Under the pieces are notes generated by a model, which was given only the letters and a program-made list of their open reading frames with translations, ran no database searches and had not been told where the DNA came from. The translations under genes and the position numbers were made by a program. Shown here one piece after another: positions 43,359-51,408 of a stretch of 64,000 nt of DNA. Origin of the DNA: Cohnella mopanensis (lineage in GTDB: Bacteria; Bacillota; Bacilli; Paenibacillales; Paenibacillaceae). Numbering within the stretch: the first letter of the stretch is position 1; every line of letters begins with the position of its first letter. The stretch covers positions 1 through 64,000 of the forward strand of contig NZ_JAKRWM010000029.1 in assembly GCF_022352055.1 (NCBI RefSeq). Direction: 5' to 3'.

Positions 43359-44069
43359 ATGATAGAGTTGAAATATGTGGATAAGCGATATCCGACGAGC
43401 AACGCCTTGCTCTATATTAACGGTTTGACGATCGCCAAGGGTGAAATCGTAGGCATTCTTGGGGAGAACGGAAGCGGGAAGACGACGTTGCTTAAGTCTA
43501 TTATGGGCATCGGCGAGCTGCAGAACGGCGAAATTACAATTGAAGGCAAGCCTAACATAGAACAATACGAGCGAATGGCCTTTATTACGGAAGAAGGCAG
43601 CTTTCTGCCGGATATGACACCTCAGAACTACGCTCGATTTCTGGCAGAATTTTTTCCCCGATTTGACCAGGACTATTACAATAGTTTGCTGCGATTATAC
43701 GAGCTTCCTCTTGATCGAAAGATCAAAACTTTCTCCAAAGGGCAGAAGATGAAGCTGGAGATTAGCGCAGGCTTATCCAAGAAGGCCGAATATCTCTTGA
43801 TGGATGAGCCGTTCGTTGGAAAAGATATTTTCGCGCGGCGCGACTCCCTCAAGTTAATGATGTCCGGTTTGAAGGGTGATGAGACGCTGCTGATCACGAC
43901 GCACTTGATCGATGAGATCGAGAACGTAATCGATCGTGCCATTATCCTTCATAAAGGGCTCATCAGAGCGGACGTGCACATTGACGAAATGAGAGAAGAG
44001 GGCAAAAGTTTAGCGGACGTCATGGAGGAAGCTAGAAGGACGAGGCCTTATGGCGGGGGTAACCATTGA
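43359..44069 (+). CDS. ABC exporter ATP-binding protein, YtrB-like
   Basis: A 236-residue ATPase: Walker A GENGSGKTT (about 35-43), a non-canonical signature FSKGQKMKLEISAGLS, Walker B YLLMDEPF, and the switch His in LITTHLID. The shortened LSGGQ-like signature (SKGQ) is common in YtrB-type and other small exporter ATPases. AGGGG precedes the ATG. Energy subunit for the 41231-42004 permease. It is not an importer-type (MsmX) ATPase, since it lacks the C-terminal regulatory domain. Confidence 0.92.
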   Translation: MIELKYVDKRYPTSNALLYINGLTIAKGEIVGILGENGSGKTTLLKSIMGIGELQNGEITIEGKPNIEQYERMAFITEEGSFLPDMTPQNYARFLAEFFPRFDQDYYNSLLRLYELPLDRKIKTFSKGQKMKLEISAGLSKKAEYLLMDEPFVGKDIFARRDSLKLMMSGLKGDETLLITTHLIDEIENVIDRAIILHKGLIRADVHIDEMREEGKSLADVMEEARRTRPYGGGNH

Positions 44070-44076
44070 ACTTAAA

Positions 44077-44106
44077 TTGACACAGATGATACAAGTGTAA
44101 TATATT
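44077..44106 (+). promoter_or_regulatory. Sigma-A-like promoter for the GntR-LacI hybrid gene
   Basis: TTGACA (44077-44082), 18-bp spacer, TATATT (44101-44106), about 45 bp before ATG 44151. The spacer contains GATACAAGTGTAA, a possible operator half site for the encoded regulator. Confidence 0.6.
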
Positions 44107-44150
44107 CGATTTATTCATAGACAGACTAGAAAGGGGCGGGACTTTCTCTG

Positions 44151-45275
44151 ATGTCTGGCTACCTGTACGCGAGAATTAAAGATGACATTAAGCAGCGAAT
44201 CATGGAAGGGGAATGGCTAGGGGATATGCGTCTGCCCTCTAGCCGCGACTTCGCGAAAGCCTATAAATCCAGCGTCAATACGGTAGAGAAAGCGATCAGG
44301 GAACTGTGCACCGACGGGTTATTGAAGCGCGATAACAGAAGGGGGACGTTCATAGATTATGGCATCGTCTCCCCACGCCATGATCGTCGCACCGGACTCG
44401 TTGCCGCCTCTGTAATCGGAATCGAGAACCCGCTATGGGCGACTGCTTTGCAGGGAATAGAGGACGTGCTGCGTCTGCACGGTTACCATCTGCTGAGCTT
44501 CAGCGACGATCGGAGCTTGGATAAGCTAGAGTCGTTCGTGATAAGCGCAGTCGCCAAAAGGGCCGACGGCATCATCCTCAGTCCGATTTTCGACCGGAAA
44601 CAGGAAGAGCGGAGCCGCTTAATATACGAAGGGTTGACGGAGAGCGGCATGGGGGTCGTATTCCTCGACCGTCACCAGTACGATATCGATATTCCGTTCG
44701 TTACGAGCGACAATATCGCAGGCGCTTATAAGCTGACCAAGCTGCTATTGGATCAGGGGCATCGGCGAATCGTGTTTCTGCGCAATGCGGACTTAAGCAC
44801 GTTCCATGAGCGTTTGCTCGGGATGAAACAAGCTTATCTGGACGAGGGGATCGTGTTCGATCCGAACTTGGACGTATTTCTCCCTACCGAATTCGAGGAT
44901 TTCGAGGATGAGTTCGAGTCATTCTCGGATCAAGCGGGGGCCAAAATCAAAGAAACAGGCTGCACAGCCGTCTTCACCGCGAACGACCAAATCGCGGAAG
45001 CGGTTATCGCGGCGCTCGGCAAACTGGACCTCCGTGTGCCGGAAGACGTCTCCCTCGTCACCTACGACGCGCTCAATTTGAATCGAAGGCTGAAACTCGA
45101 CGTGACTGGCGCGAATCAGCCTTTTTACGATATGGGAACAACGGCGGCAAAGCTGCTCATGAATTTGCTGGAAGGCAAGGATCATCTCTCCGTGCCGGGC
45201 AATATTTGCAAAGCGGAAATCCATTACGGAAGTTCCGTCGGACCTAGTAACGAAGCTAACATAGGGTGGGACTGA
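44151..45275 (+). CDS. GntR helix-turn-helix / LacI-type effector hybrid repressor (AraR-like)
   Basis: A 374-residue regulator: GntR winged helix at about 1-70 (LPSSRDFAKAYKSSVNTVEKAIRELCTDGLL) joined to a periplasmic-binding-type sugar domain (about 78-360; GLVAASVIGIENPLWATALQGIEDVL, FTANDQIAEAVIAALG). This is the architecture of B. subtilis AraR. It directly precedes a membrane AraC-type regulator (2 bp from its ATG), so two regulators share one mRNA upstream of importer 4. The effector is probably a monosaccharide or small oligosaccharide. Confidence 0.92.
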   Translation: MSGYLYARIKDDIKQRIMEGEWLGDMRLPSSRDFAKAYKSSVNTVEKAIRELCTDGLLKRDNRRGTFIDYGIVSPRHDRRTGLVAASVIGIENPLWATALQGIEDVLRLHGYHLLSFSDDRSLDKLESFVISAVAKRADGIILSPIFDRKQEERSRLIYEGLTESGMGVVFLDRHQYDIDIPFVTSDNIAGAYKLTKLLLDQGHRRIVFLRNADLSTFHERLLGMKQAYLDEGIVFDPNLDVFLPTEFEDFEDEFESFSDQAGAKIKETGCTAVFTANDQIAEAVIAALGKLDLRVPEDVSLVTYDALNLNRRLKLDVTGANQPFYDMGTTAAKLLMNLLEGKDHLSVPGNICKAEIHYGSSVGPSNEANIGWD

Positions 45276-45277
45276 GA

Positions 45278-47620
45278 ATGCATTTCCTGCGATTATTCCG
45301 AGAGAAGAAGTATTGGCTGAGAATTTTCCTGTGGATCGCCTGCGTCATCTTGTTGATCGTATGCTCTTTCTCCGCGCTGATCTACTATAGCGTCGAACGT
45401 AAAGTGTTCAAAGGCGAATACGAGAATAGCCAGAAGATTTTGTCGCAGATGAAATACAATATCGATTACTTGGATTCGACGATCCGCAATCTGACTCTAT
45501 CGACGTATAGCAATAACGAAATCAAGGCGCTTATGTATTTGACGGAGGACGAAACCTACGATCACCTGAACACGATCAACAAGCTGAACGCCACGATTAT
45601 CGCGAATAATCCGTTCTTGCACTCGATTTATATTTATAACAATCATAAGAATGTCTACTATTCCACTTTCGGGGACTTGTTCCATAACGATGCCGAGCTG
45701 GATCAGACGCTGCGCCCCTTTGAAACAATTCCCACTTTAAAAGCAATCGTGCGCAAGCTGAAAGTATCCGATGGACCCGATCCGAAATTCATTACCGTCT
45801 TGAGCTACATCATGTACGAGAACGTGGATGACCGGAACCGGATGGATGGAGCCGTCATTCTCAATATCAAGCTGGATTGGCTCGTCAACAGTATCCGCGC
45901 CCTTAACGGGAACAATTCCAAGGGAAACAGCTTCTTGTATATGCTGGACAGCGGCAATCAATTGATCGAGACCGATCCGTCGAGCCCAGTCGCTTCGAAT
46001 CCGTTCGCCGTCAACATTCGGGAGGCTTACGCGCAATCGGAGGCGGGCAAATCCGAGAGCGCCGCTTCGGGTTTCCTCACGAAAAACGTGCAAGGCGAGA
46101 AGTACATCCTCTCGTACATTCACTTGGAAAATATGGGCTGGACGATACTTGAAGCGAGACCTTACAAAGAAGCTTACGCTAACCTGATGCAGTTGCTGGA
46201 TACGATTCTGCTCATCACGGCCGCCGTGTTCATCGGAGCGCTGATTCTGACGCTATCCGTCACCCGAGGCATTTACTCGCCGGTTCGCAGGCTGATGGAA
46301 CAGACGTCGATGGGTGGCACCGCGCAAGATAGGACGCTTCGTTCCGATGCGCGGGACGAATTCGCGTATTTGACGGAAGTCTACCGCAAGTCCAAAGAGC
46401 AGTTGTACGAATATCATCTGGAGAAGAACAACAATACGAACGTCATGAAGCTGTATTTCTTGAAAAAATTGCTCGTCGATAGTTTCGGCATGAGCGTAGC
46501 CGAAGCCGACGACGTGTTGAAGCAGCTCGGTGCTTCGCTTTCCAGGAAGAAGCCATTCCTAGTCTGCGTGCTGCGGATCGACGATTACAAGCTATTCATG
46601 CAAAGAAGCTTGGCCCAGCGCGAGCTTCTCAGGTTCGCGATCGCAAACGTTACGTCCGAGGTACTGTCGAAGGCGTTCGTCGCGCAAACCGTCGATATGA
46701 AAGACGATTCGTTTACGATTTTGCTCAACGCGGATGAACGTAAGGAGGCAGCGGAGCAGGTGGCGCTATTGCTCGCGGAAGCCCAAGGGTACATCCATCG
46801 CCATTACGGCGTCTCGTTTTCCGCCGCGGTAAGCGAGCCTGTTGCCGAATATACGGCGATCGCCGCAGCGTACAGCCATTCTTTCGCGAACAGCGCGTAC
46901 CGTTACGTGTTCGGGCGTATGTCCGTGTTCACGCAGGCGTTTATCGATGAACGTACGGGTGATGCGGACATCGAGCAAGCGCTGGAAACGGAGAGCCGGT
47001 TCGTCGAAACGTTCAAGAAGGGAGATCCGGCGAAGACGGAGGAGAAGTTCCGCGAGCTTTTCCGCCAAATCCGCAAGCTCGAGTACAGCGATATTATGAT
47101 CGTCGGCATGCAGGTCGTGCACCATTTGAAGAAAGCGATCTACGAGATGAACCGAAACCGCAAGGAGCCGATCAACATTCCGAAGCAACTGCTGAATCGC
47201 GAGCTTTACGAGGAAGAGACGATCGAAGGGTTCGAACGTAACTTGCTGGAAGCAATCGGCACGATCGGCATTGAAGGGAACGAAAGCGCGCACGAAGGCA
47301 ATCGGGTGGCGGCCGACACGATCAAGGAAATCATCGATACCAACTATTTTGATTCCACGCTCTCGGCGACCGGCATTTCCGATATGATGCGTCTATCTTC
47401 CTACAAGCTGAGCAAGATCTCCAAGGAGCATTTAGGGATGTCTATCCCGGAATACATCAACCAGGTGCGGTTAGCTAAAGCGGTAGAATGGATGGAAAGT
47501 TCCAAGCTTAGCATCCAAGACATTATGCGCAGGGTCGGCATCGAGAACGAAAGCTATTTTTACAAGCTGTTCAAGGCCAATTTCGGAATGACGCCAAGAG
47601 AATATATGGCCAAGAAATGA
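45278..47620 (+). CDS. Membrane-spanning AraC-family regulator (importer 4)
   Basis: ATG 45278 behind AGGGTGGG is chosen over GTG 45266. 780 residues: helix 1 about 13-36, outer dCache-like sensor about 40-305, helix 2 about 308-328, HAMP-like linker, a middle domain resembling that of YesN (about 390-640), and AraC helix-turn-helix about 685-780 (LSSYKLSKISKEHLG, ending MTPREYMAKK). No kinase, ATPase or receiver domain is present, so it should sense outside and bind DNA while in the membrane. It is expected to regulate the permease operon that follows a strong terminator. Confidence 0.9.
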   Translation: MHFLRLFREKKYWLRIFLWIACVILLIVCSFSALIYYSVERKVFKGEYENSQKILSQMKYNIDYLDSTIRNLTLSTYSNNEIKALMYLTEDETYDHLNTINKLNATIIANNPFLHSIYIYNNHKNVYYSTFGDLFHNDAELDQTLRPFETIPTLKAIVRKLKVSDGPDPKFITVLSYIMYENVDDRNRMDGAVILNIKLDWLVNSIRALNGNNSKGNSFLYMLDSGNQLIETDPSSPVASNPFAVNIREAYAQSEAGKSESAASGFLTKNVQGEKYILSYIHLENMGWTILEARPYKEAYANLMQLLDTILLITAAVFIGALILTLSVTRGIYSPVRRLMEQTSMGGTAQDRTLRSDARDEFAYLTEVYRKSKEQLYEYHLEKNNNTNVMKLYFLKKLLVDSFGMSVAEADDVLKQLGASLSRKKPFLVCVLRIDDYKLFMQRSLAQRELLRFAIANVTSEVLSKAFVAQTVDMKDDSFTILLNADERKEAAEQVALLLAEAQGYIHRHYGVSFSAAVSEPVAEYTAIAAAYSHSFANSAYRYVFGRMSVFTQAFIDERTGDADIEQALETESRFVETFKKGDPAKTEEKFRELFRQIRKLEYSDIMIVGMQVVHHLKKAIYEMNRNRKEPINIPKQLLNRELYEEETIEGFERNLLEAIGTIGIEGNESAHEGNRVAADTIKEIIDTNYFDSTLSATGISDMMRLSSYKLSKISKEHLGMSIPEYINQVRLAKAVEWMESSKLSIQDIMRRVGIENESYFYKLFKANFGMTPREYMAKK

Positions 47621-47650
47621 GCGCAATAGATCGCTTTTTCCACCGTTTTA

Positions 47651-47684
47651 GCACCGCCGACCCGTGTCGGCGGTGCTTTTTTTA
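47651..47684 (+). terminator. Strong intrinsic terminator
   Basis: GCACCGCCGAC (47651-47661) and GTCGGCGGTGC (47666-47676) form a perfect 11-bp stem with a 4-nt loop, followed by TTTTTTTT. It separates the regulator genes from importer 4. Confidence 0.95.
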
Positions 47685-47837
47685 ATAAAGTACAGTCGAT
47701 TTTCCGCGCATTTGCGTTTCGTACAGTACATTTTTGACGTTCCAAAAATGAACAGTATTCAGACTGTCAGCAAATTTCGTATGCTCGGATCACAAACAAA
47801 ACGGCGAACGTTAACGCCGAAAGAAGGAGACAGCGCG

Positions 47838-48767
47838 GTGAGAATATTAACGAAGCTACGCAACGAGGGCAGACACTTCTGGAGAGGCAAAAGCTTATTT
47901 TTCCTCAGCCTGCCTGCCATGGCCATCGTATTCGTGTTTTACTATCTACCGATGTTCGGTATCGTAATCGCCTTTAAGGACATCAATTATGCCAAAGGAA
48001 TTTGGGGCAGCGATTGGGCCGGATTAACAAACTTCAAGTTTTTCTTTCAATCGCAAGACGCGATGCGCATTACGAGGAACACGCTTCTGTTGAACGGGGT
48101 CTTCATCGCGGTCGGCATCTTCTGCGCCGTAGTAATCGGATTGCTGATGGCGGAGCTCGGGAGAAAATGGGTGCGGATTTTTCAGACGGTACTGTTTTTC
48201 CCTTACTTCTTGTCATGGGTCGTCGTAGGGTTCGTTACTTATATTTTGTTGAATCCGACATACGGCGTAATCGACAAGACGATGGAATGGATGAACATTA
48301 CCCCGGTGGATTGGTACAGTAAGCCCGGTTACTGGCCGTTCATCCTAACGCTCACTTATTTGTGGAAGAACGTCGGCTATACTGCGATTATCTTCTTTAC
48401 CGGCTTGATCGCGATCGATTCAACCTATTACGAGGCTGCCTCGATCGACGGAGCTTCCCGATTCCAACAAATTCGGAAAATCTCGATTCCGCTCATCGTT
48501 CCACTCATTACATTGCTAGTCATTTTGAACATTGGACGGATCTTTTATTCGGACTTCGGCTTGTTCTATTTCATCCCTAGGGATGCAGGAATGCTTTATT
48601 CGACGACGGACGTCGTGGATACGTACGTATTCCGTTCGCTACGGGTTACGGGCGATCTCGGCATGGCTTCCGCAGCCAGCCTGTACCAAGCGGTGGTCGG
48701 ATTGGTGCTTGTGTTCTCGACCAACCTGATCGTTCGCAAATTCAACAAAGAGAACGCGCTGTTCTGA
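47838..48767 (+). CDS. Sugar ABC importer permease, LplB-type (importer 4)
   Basis: GTG 47838 is chosen, 8 bases after AAGGAG; the longer frame from 47664 begins inside the terminator. 309 residues with LSLPAMAIVFVFYYLPMFGIV at helix 1 and EAA loop EAASIDGASRFQQIRK. First gene of a permease-permease-binding protein-mannosidase operon, an order opposite to importers 1-3. The 150 bp before it hold the promoter, which was not resolved. Confidence 0.92.
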   Translation: MRILTKLRNEGRHFWRGKSLFFLSLPAMAIVFVFYYLPMFGIVIAFKDINYAKGIWGSDWAGLTNFKFFFQSQDAMRITRNTLLLNGVFIAVGIFCAVVIGLLMAELGRKWVRIFQTVLFFPYFLSWVVVGFVTYILLNPTYGVIDKTMEWMNITPVDWYSKPGYWPFILTLTYLWKNVGYTAIIFFTGLIAIDSTYYEAASIDGASRFQQIRKISIPLIVPLITLLVILNIGRIFYSDFGLFYFIPRDAGMLYSTTDVVDTYVFRSLRVTGDLGMASAASLYQAVVGLVLVFSTNLIVRKFNKENALF

Positions 48768-48782
48768 CGGAGGCGAGAAGCG

Positions 48783-49670
48783 ATGCGCAAATTAAACGTA
48801 GAGAAAGCCGGCAACCAGCCATGGATCATCGTATTATTCATTTTCCTATCACTCTTGATCATTTTCCCTCTGCTGTATGTCGTATCGGTGTCGCTAACGA
48901 ACGACGGGGACATCGCGCGGTACGGGTATCAGCTTATTCCGAAGCACGCTTCCTTCCAAGCGTATGAATACATCTTTCAGACGCCGAAGGCGTTGCTGCA
49001 ATCCTATCTGATCACGATCGTCGTAACGGTGGCGGGAACGATGCTTGCCCTGCTACTGACGTCTTCCCTTGCATACGTCATGACACGCAAGGATTATCGC
49101 TACAGCAAGCTAACGACCTTTTTCGTCTTCTTCACCTTATTGTTCAATGCGGGCCTCGTTCCCTCGTACATCATTGCGACGAACGTGCTGCATATTCAGG
49201 ATACGATCTGGGCTCTTATTCTTCCTTATAGCGTCAGCGCTTGGTTTACGATGCTAATGAAAGGCTTCATGGACGGGCTGCCGTTCGAGATCATCGAAGC
49301 AGCGAAGATAGACGGCTCGTCGGAGTTCGGGATTTACGCACGGATCGTGCTCCCGCTGTCAAAGCCGGCGTTGGCTACCGTTGGATTGTTCTATGCGCTC
49401 GCTTATTGGAACGATTGGTGGTTGGCGATGCTATACATCCAGCGTGAAGAGCTGATTCCGCTTCAATACTATTTGCAGCGAATCATGACTAACATCGAGT
49501 TTCTGACCAAAAGCATGCAAGCGGGCATGAACGTTGACATGAGCACCATACCGACCGAGTCCTCGCGTATGGCAATCGCGATTCTGGCGGCAGGCCCAAT
49601 GATGTTCGCCTTCCCTTTCTTCCAGAAATATTTGATCAAAGGGTTGACGGTCGGTTCTATCAAAGGCTGA
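48783..49670 (+). CDS. Sugar ABC importer permease, YtcP-type (importer 4)
   Basis: 295 residues, ribosome site GGAGGCGAG, 15 bp after the partner's stop. EAA loop EAAKIDGSSEFGIYAR; ending KYLIKGLTVGSIKG. Contains FNAGLVPSYIIATNV, the YtcP-type marker after helix 3. Confidence 0.93.
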   Translation: MRKLNVEKAGNQPWIIVLFIFLSLLIIFPLLYVVSVSLTNDGDIARYGYQLIPKHASFQAYEYIFQTPKALLQSYLITIVVTVAGTMLALLLTSSLAYVMTRKDYRYSKLTTFFVFFTLLFNAGLVPSYIIATNVLHIQDTIWALILPYSVSAWFTMLMKGFMDGLPFEIIEAAKIDGSSEFGIYARIVLPLSKPALATVGLFYALAYWNDWWLAMLYIQREELIPLQYYLQRIMTNIEFLTKSMQAGMNVDMSTIPTESSRMAIAILAAGPMMFAFPFFQKYLIKGLTVGSIKG

Positions 49671-49741
49671 TGGCAACAAAATTATACTAGATTATCGATC
49701 CGGTTTCGGATGATAATAAATAGAACACAGGAGGGTTATCT

Positions 49742-51307
49742 ATGAAAAGAAAAGGGTTGAAGTTTGGTACGGTATCGCTTGCACTTATGCTATCCGTCGG
49801 CTTATTGCTTAGTGCCTGCGGAAGCGGGAACAACAACAAGTCTGAGCCGTCGCAAGCGGCAAGCAGCTCATCCGCAAGCTCGGAAGCGCCTAGCTCCGAA
49901 GCAAGTCCTGCCTCGGATCTTGCGCCTTACGAGATCACGTGGTATTTGCCGCAAAGCGTATTCCCTGATGCGAAGCTCGTTCAAGACGCCATGAGCAAGA
50001 TCACCAAAGCGAAAATCAACGCTACCCTGGACATTAAACTGGTCGACTGGGGTACTTACGATCAGAAGATGCAAGCGATCGCCGCTTCCGGCGAGAAAGC
50101 GGACTTGATCTTCACGTCCAACTGGACGAACGACTATCTGACGAACGTGAACAAGGGAGCTTTTCTCGATATTACCGACTTGTTGCAGCAGTACGGTCCC
50201 GACATCCTGAAACAAGTACCGGAGGCTGCATGGGATGCGGCGAAAGTGAAAGGGAAGCTGTACGCTATCATTAATACGCAAGTTCTAGCCAGAACGCCGG
50301 GCGTTCTGATTAACAAGGACTATCTGGATAAATACGGTTACACGGCGGATCAATTCAAGACGCTTGCCGACCTGACTCCGTTCCTGGAGAAAGTCAAAGC
50401 TGGCGATTCGGACAAATATCCGTTCAGCCTTAAAGGCGATGTAGACATTATGAATAACTACGGGTCCGCGATCGGTCTCGAATCCTTCTCCTCGAAAAAC
50501 CCTGGCGTCGTACGTATCAACGATGACGCGACCCAAGTCGTTAACCTGTACGAAACGCAGGAGTTCTCCGATCTTCTGAAACAAATGCGCGAATGGTATC
50601 AGAAGGGCATTATCCGTAAAGACGCAGCAACGCTGAAAGACACAACTTCCGATGAGCTTGCGGGCAAATACGTCACTTCCACGTTTACGGTTATCAATCC
50701 GGATTCGGCTGCCAACTCAGCCGCTAAATGGGGCGGAGGCGACGCGTCGAAAGTGGCCGCGGTCGAATTTTCCAAGCCGTACATGAGCACGGGCTCCATC
50801 ATCGCGACGATGACGGCGATCTCGCGCACGTCCAAAGATCCGGCCAGGGCGATGATGTTCTACAACCTGATGTATTCCGATCCGGAGCTGTTCAACTTGA
50901 TGAGCTACGGGATCGAAGGCACTCATTACACGAAAGTCGGCGACGACTTGATCAAGAAGACCGACAATGCGGGCTATTGGATCGATTCCGGCTGGGAATA
51001 CGGCAACATGTTCAACTCCTACCGCACGAGCGAGACGCAGCCGAAATGGTATCCGGCAGGTCCGGACAAAAACGCCGCGTCGATTCCTTCCAAGCTGCTC
51101 GGATTCTCGTTCGATCCGACCAACGTGAAGAGCGAGCTGGCGCAAACGGCATCCGTCGTCGACGAATTTTATGCCGGTCTCATTACCGGTATCGCGGATC
51201 CGGATGCGACTCTGCCTAAGATGAATGCCAAGCTGAAGAAAGCCGGCCTGGATAAGATCATGTCCGAGATGCAGTCGCAGATCGACGCCTGGAAAGCTAC
51301 CAAATAA
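49742..51307 (+). CDS. Sugar ABC importer solute-binding lipoprotein (importer 4)
   Basis: 521 residues, lipobox LSAC (Cys26), Ser/Ala/Glu linker to about residue 60, then a binding fold with ITWYLPQSVFPD and GEKADLIFTSNWTNDYL, resembling LplA-like receptors. AGGAGGG precedes the ATG. It is followed by a GH38-type mannosidase in the same orientation, so an alpha-mannoside ligand is plausible. The stop codon lies at the start of a 21-bp tandem duplication. Confidence 0.9.
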   Translation: MKRKGLKFGTVSLALMLSVGLLLSACGSGNNNKSEPSQAASSSSASSEAPSSEASPASDLAPYEITWYLPQSVFPDAKLVQDAMSKITKAKINATLDIKLVDWGTYDQKMQAIAASGEKADLIFTSNWTNDYLTNVNKGAFLDITDLLQQYGPDILKQVPEAAWDAAKVKGKLYAIINTQVLARTPGVLINKDYLDKYGYTADQFKTLADLTPFLEKVKAGDSDKYPFSLKGDVDIMNNYGSAIGLESFSSKNPGVVRINDDATQVVNLYETQEFSDLLKQMREWYQKGIIRKDAATLKDTTSDELAGKYVTSTFTVINPDSAANSAAKWGGGDASKVAAVEFSKPYMSTGSIIATMTAISRTSKDPARAMMFYNLMYSDPELFNLMSYGIEGTHYTKVGDDLIKKTDNAGYWIDSGWEYGNMFNSYRTSETQPKWYPAGPDKNAASIPSKLLGFSFDPTNVKSELAQTASVVDEFYAGLITGIADPDATLPKMNAKLKKAGLDKIMSEMQSQIDAWKATK

Positions 51308-51345
51308 ACGGGATTAAGCACAATATAAACGGGATTAAGCACAAT
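51304..51345. repeat. 21-bp perfect tandem duplication across a stop codon
   Basis: Two identical 21-bp units (51304-51324, 51325-51345) beginning ATAAACGGG. The first contains the stop codon of the binding protein gene. Probably a replication slip without effect on the protein. Confidence 0.9.
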
Positions 51346-51386
51346 GGCCGCTGGCCTTCTCACAAGGAGAAAGTCAGCGGCCATTG
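51342..51386 (+). terminator. Intercistronic hairpin before the mannosidase gene
   Basis: CAATGGCCGCTG (51342-51353) pairs perfectly with CAGCGGCCATTG (51375-51386), but no T tract follows. Likely an mRNA-stabilising or partial termination element that sets mannosidase below binding-protein expression. Confidence 0.6.
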
Positions 51387-51408
51387 CGATGACAAGGAGA
51401 GGAATCAT

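Noticed and set aside
44077..44093. Possible third copy of the YtrA-type operator (TTGACACA...ATACAA) before the GntR-LacI hybrid gene
   Set aside because: The half sites are closer than the 22-bp spacing of the other two copies and the left half does not match; TTGACA is better explained as a -35 box.
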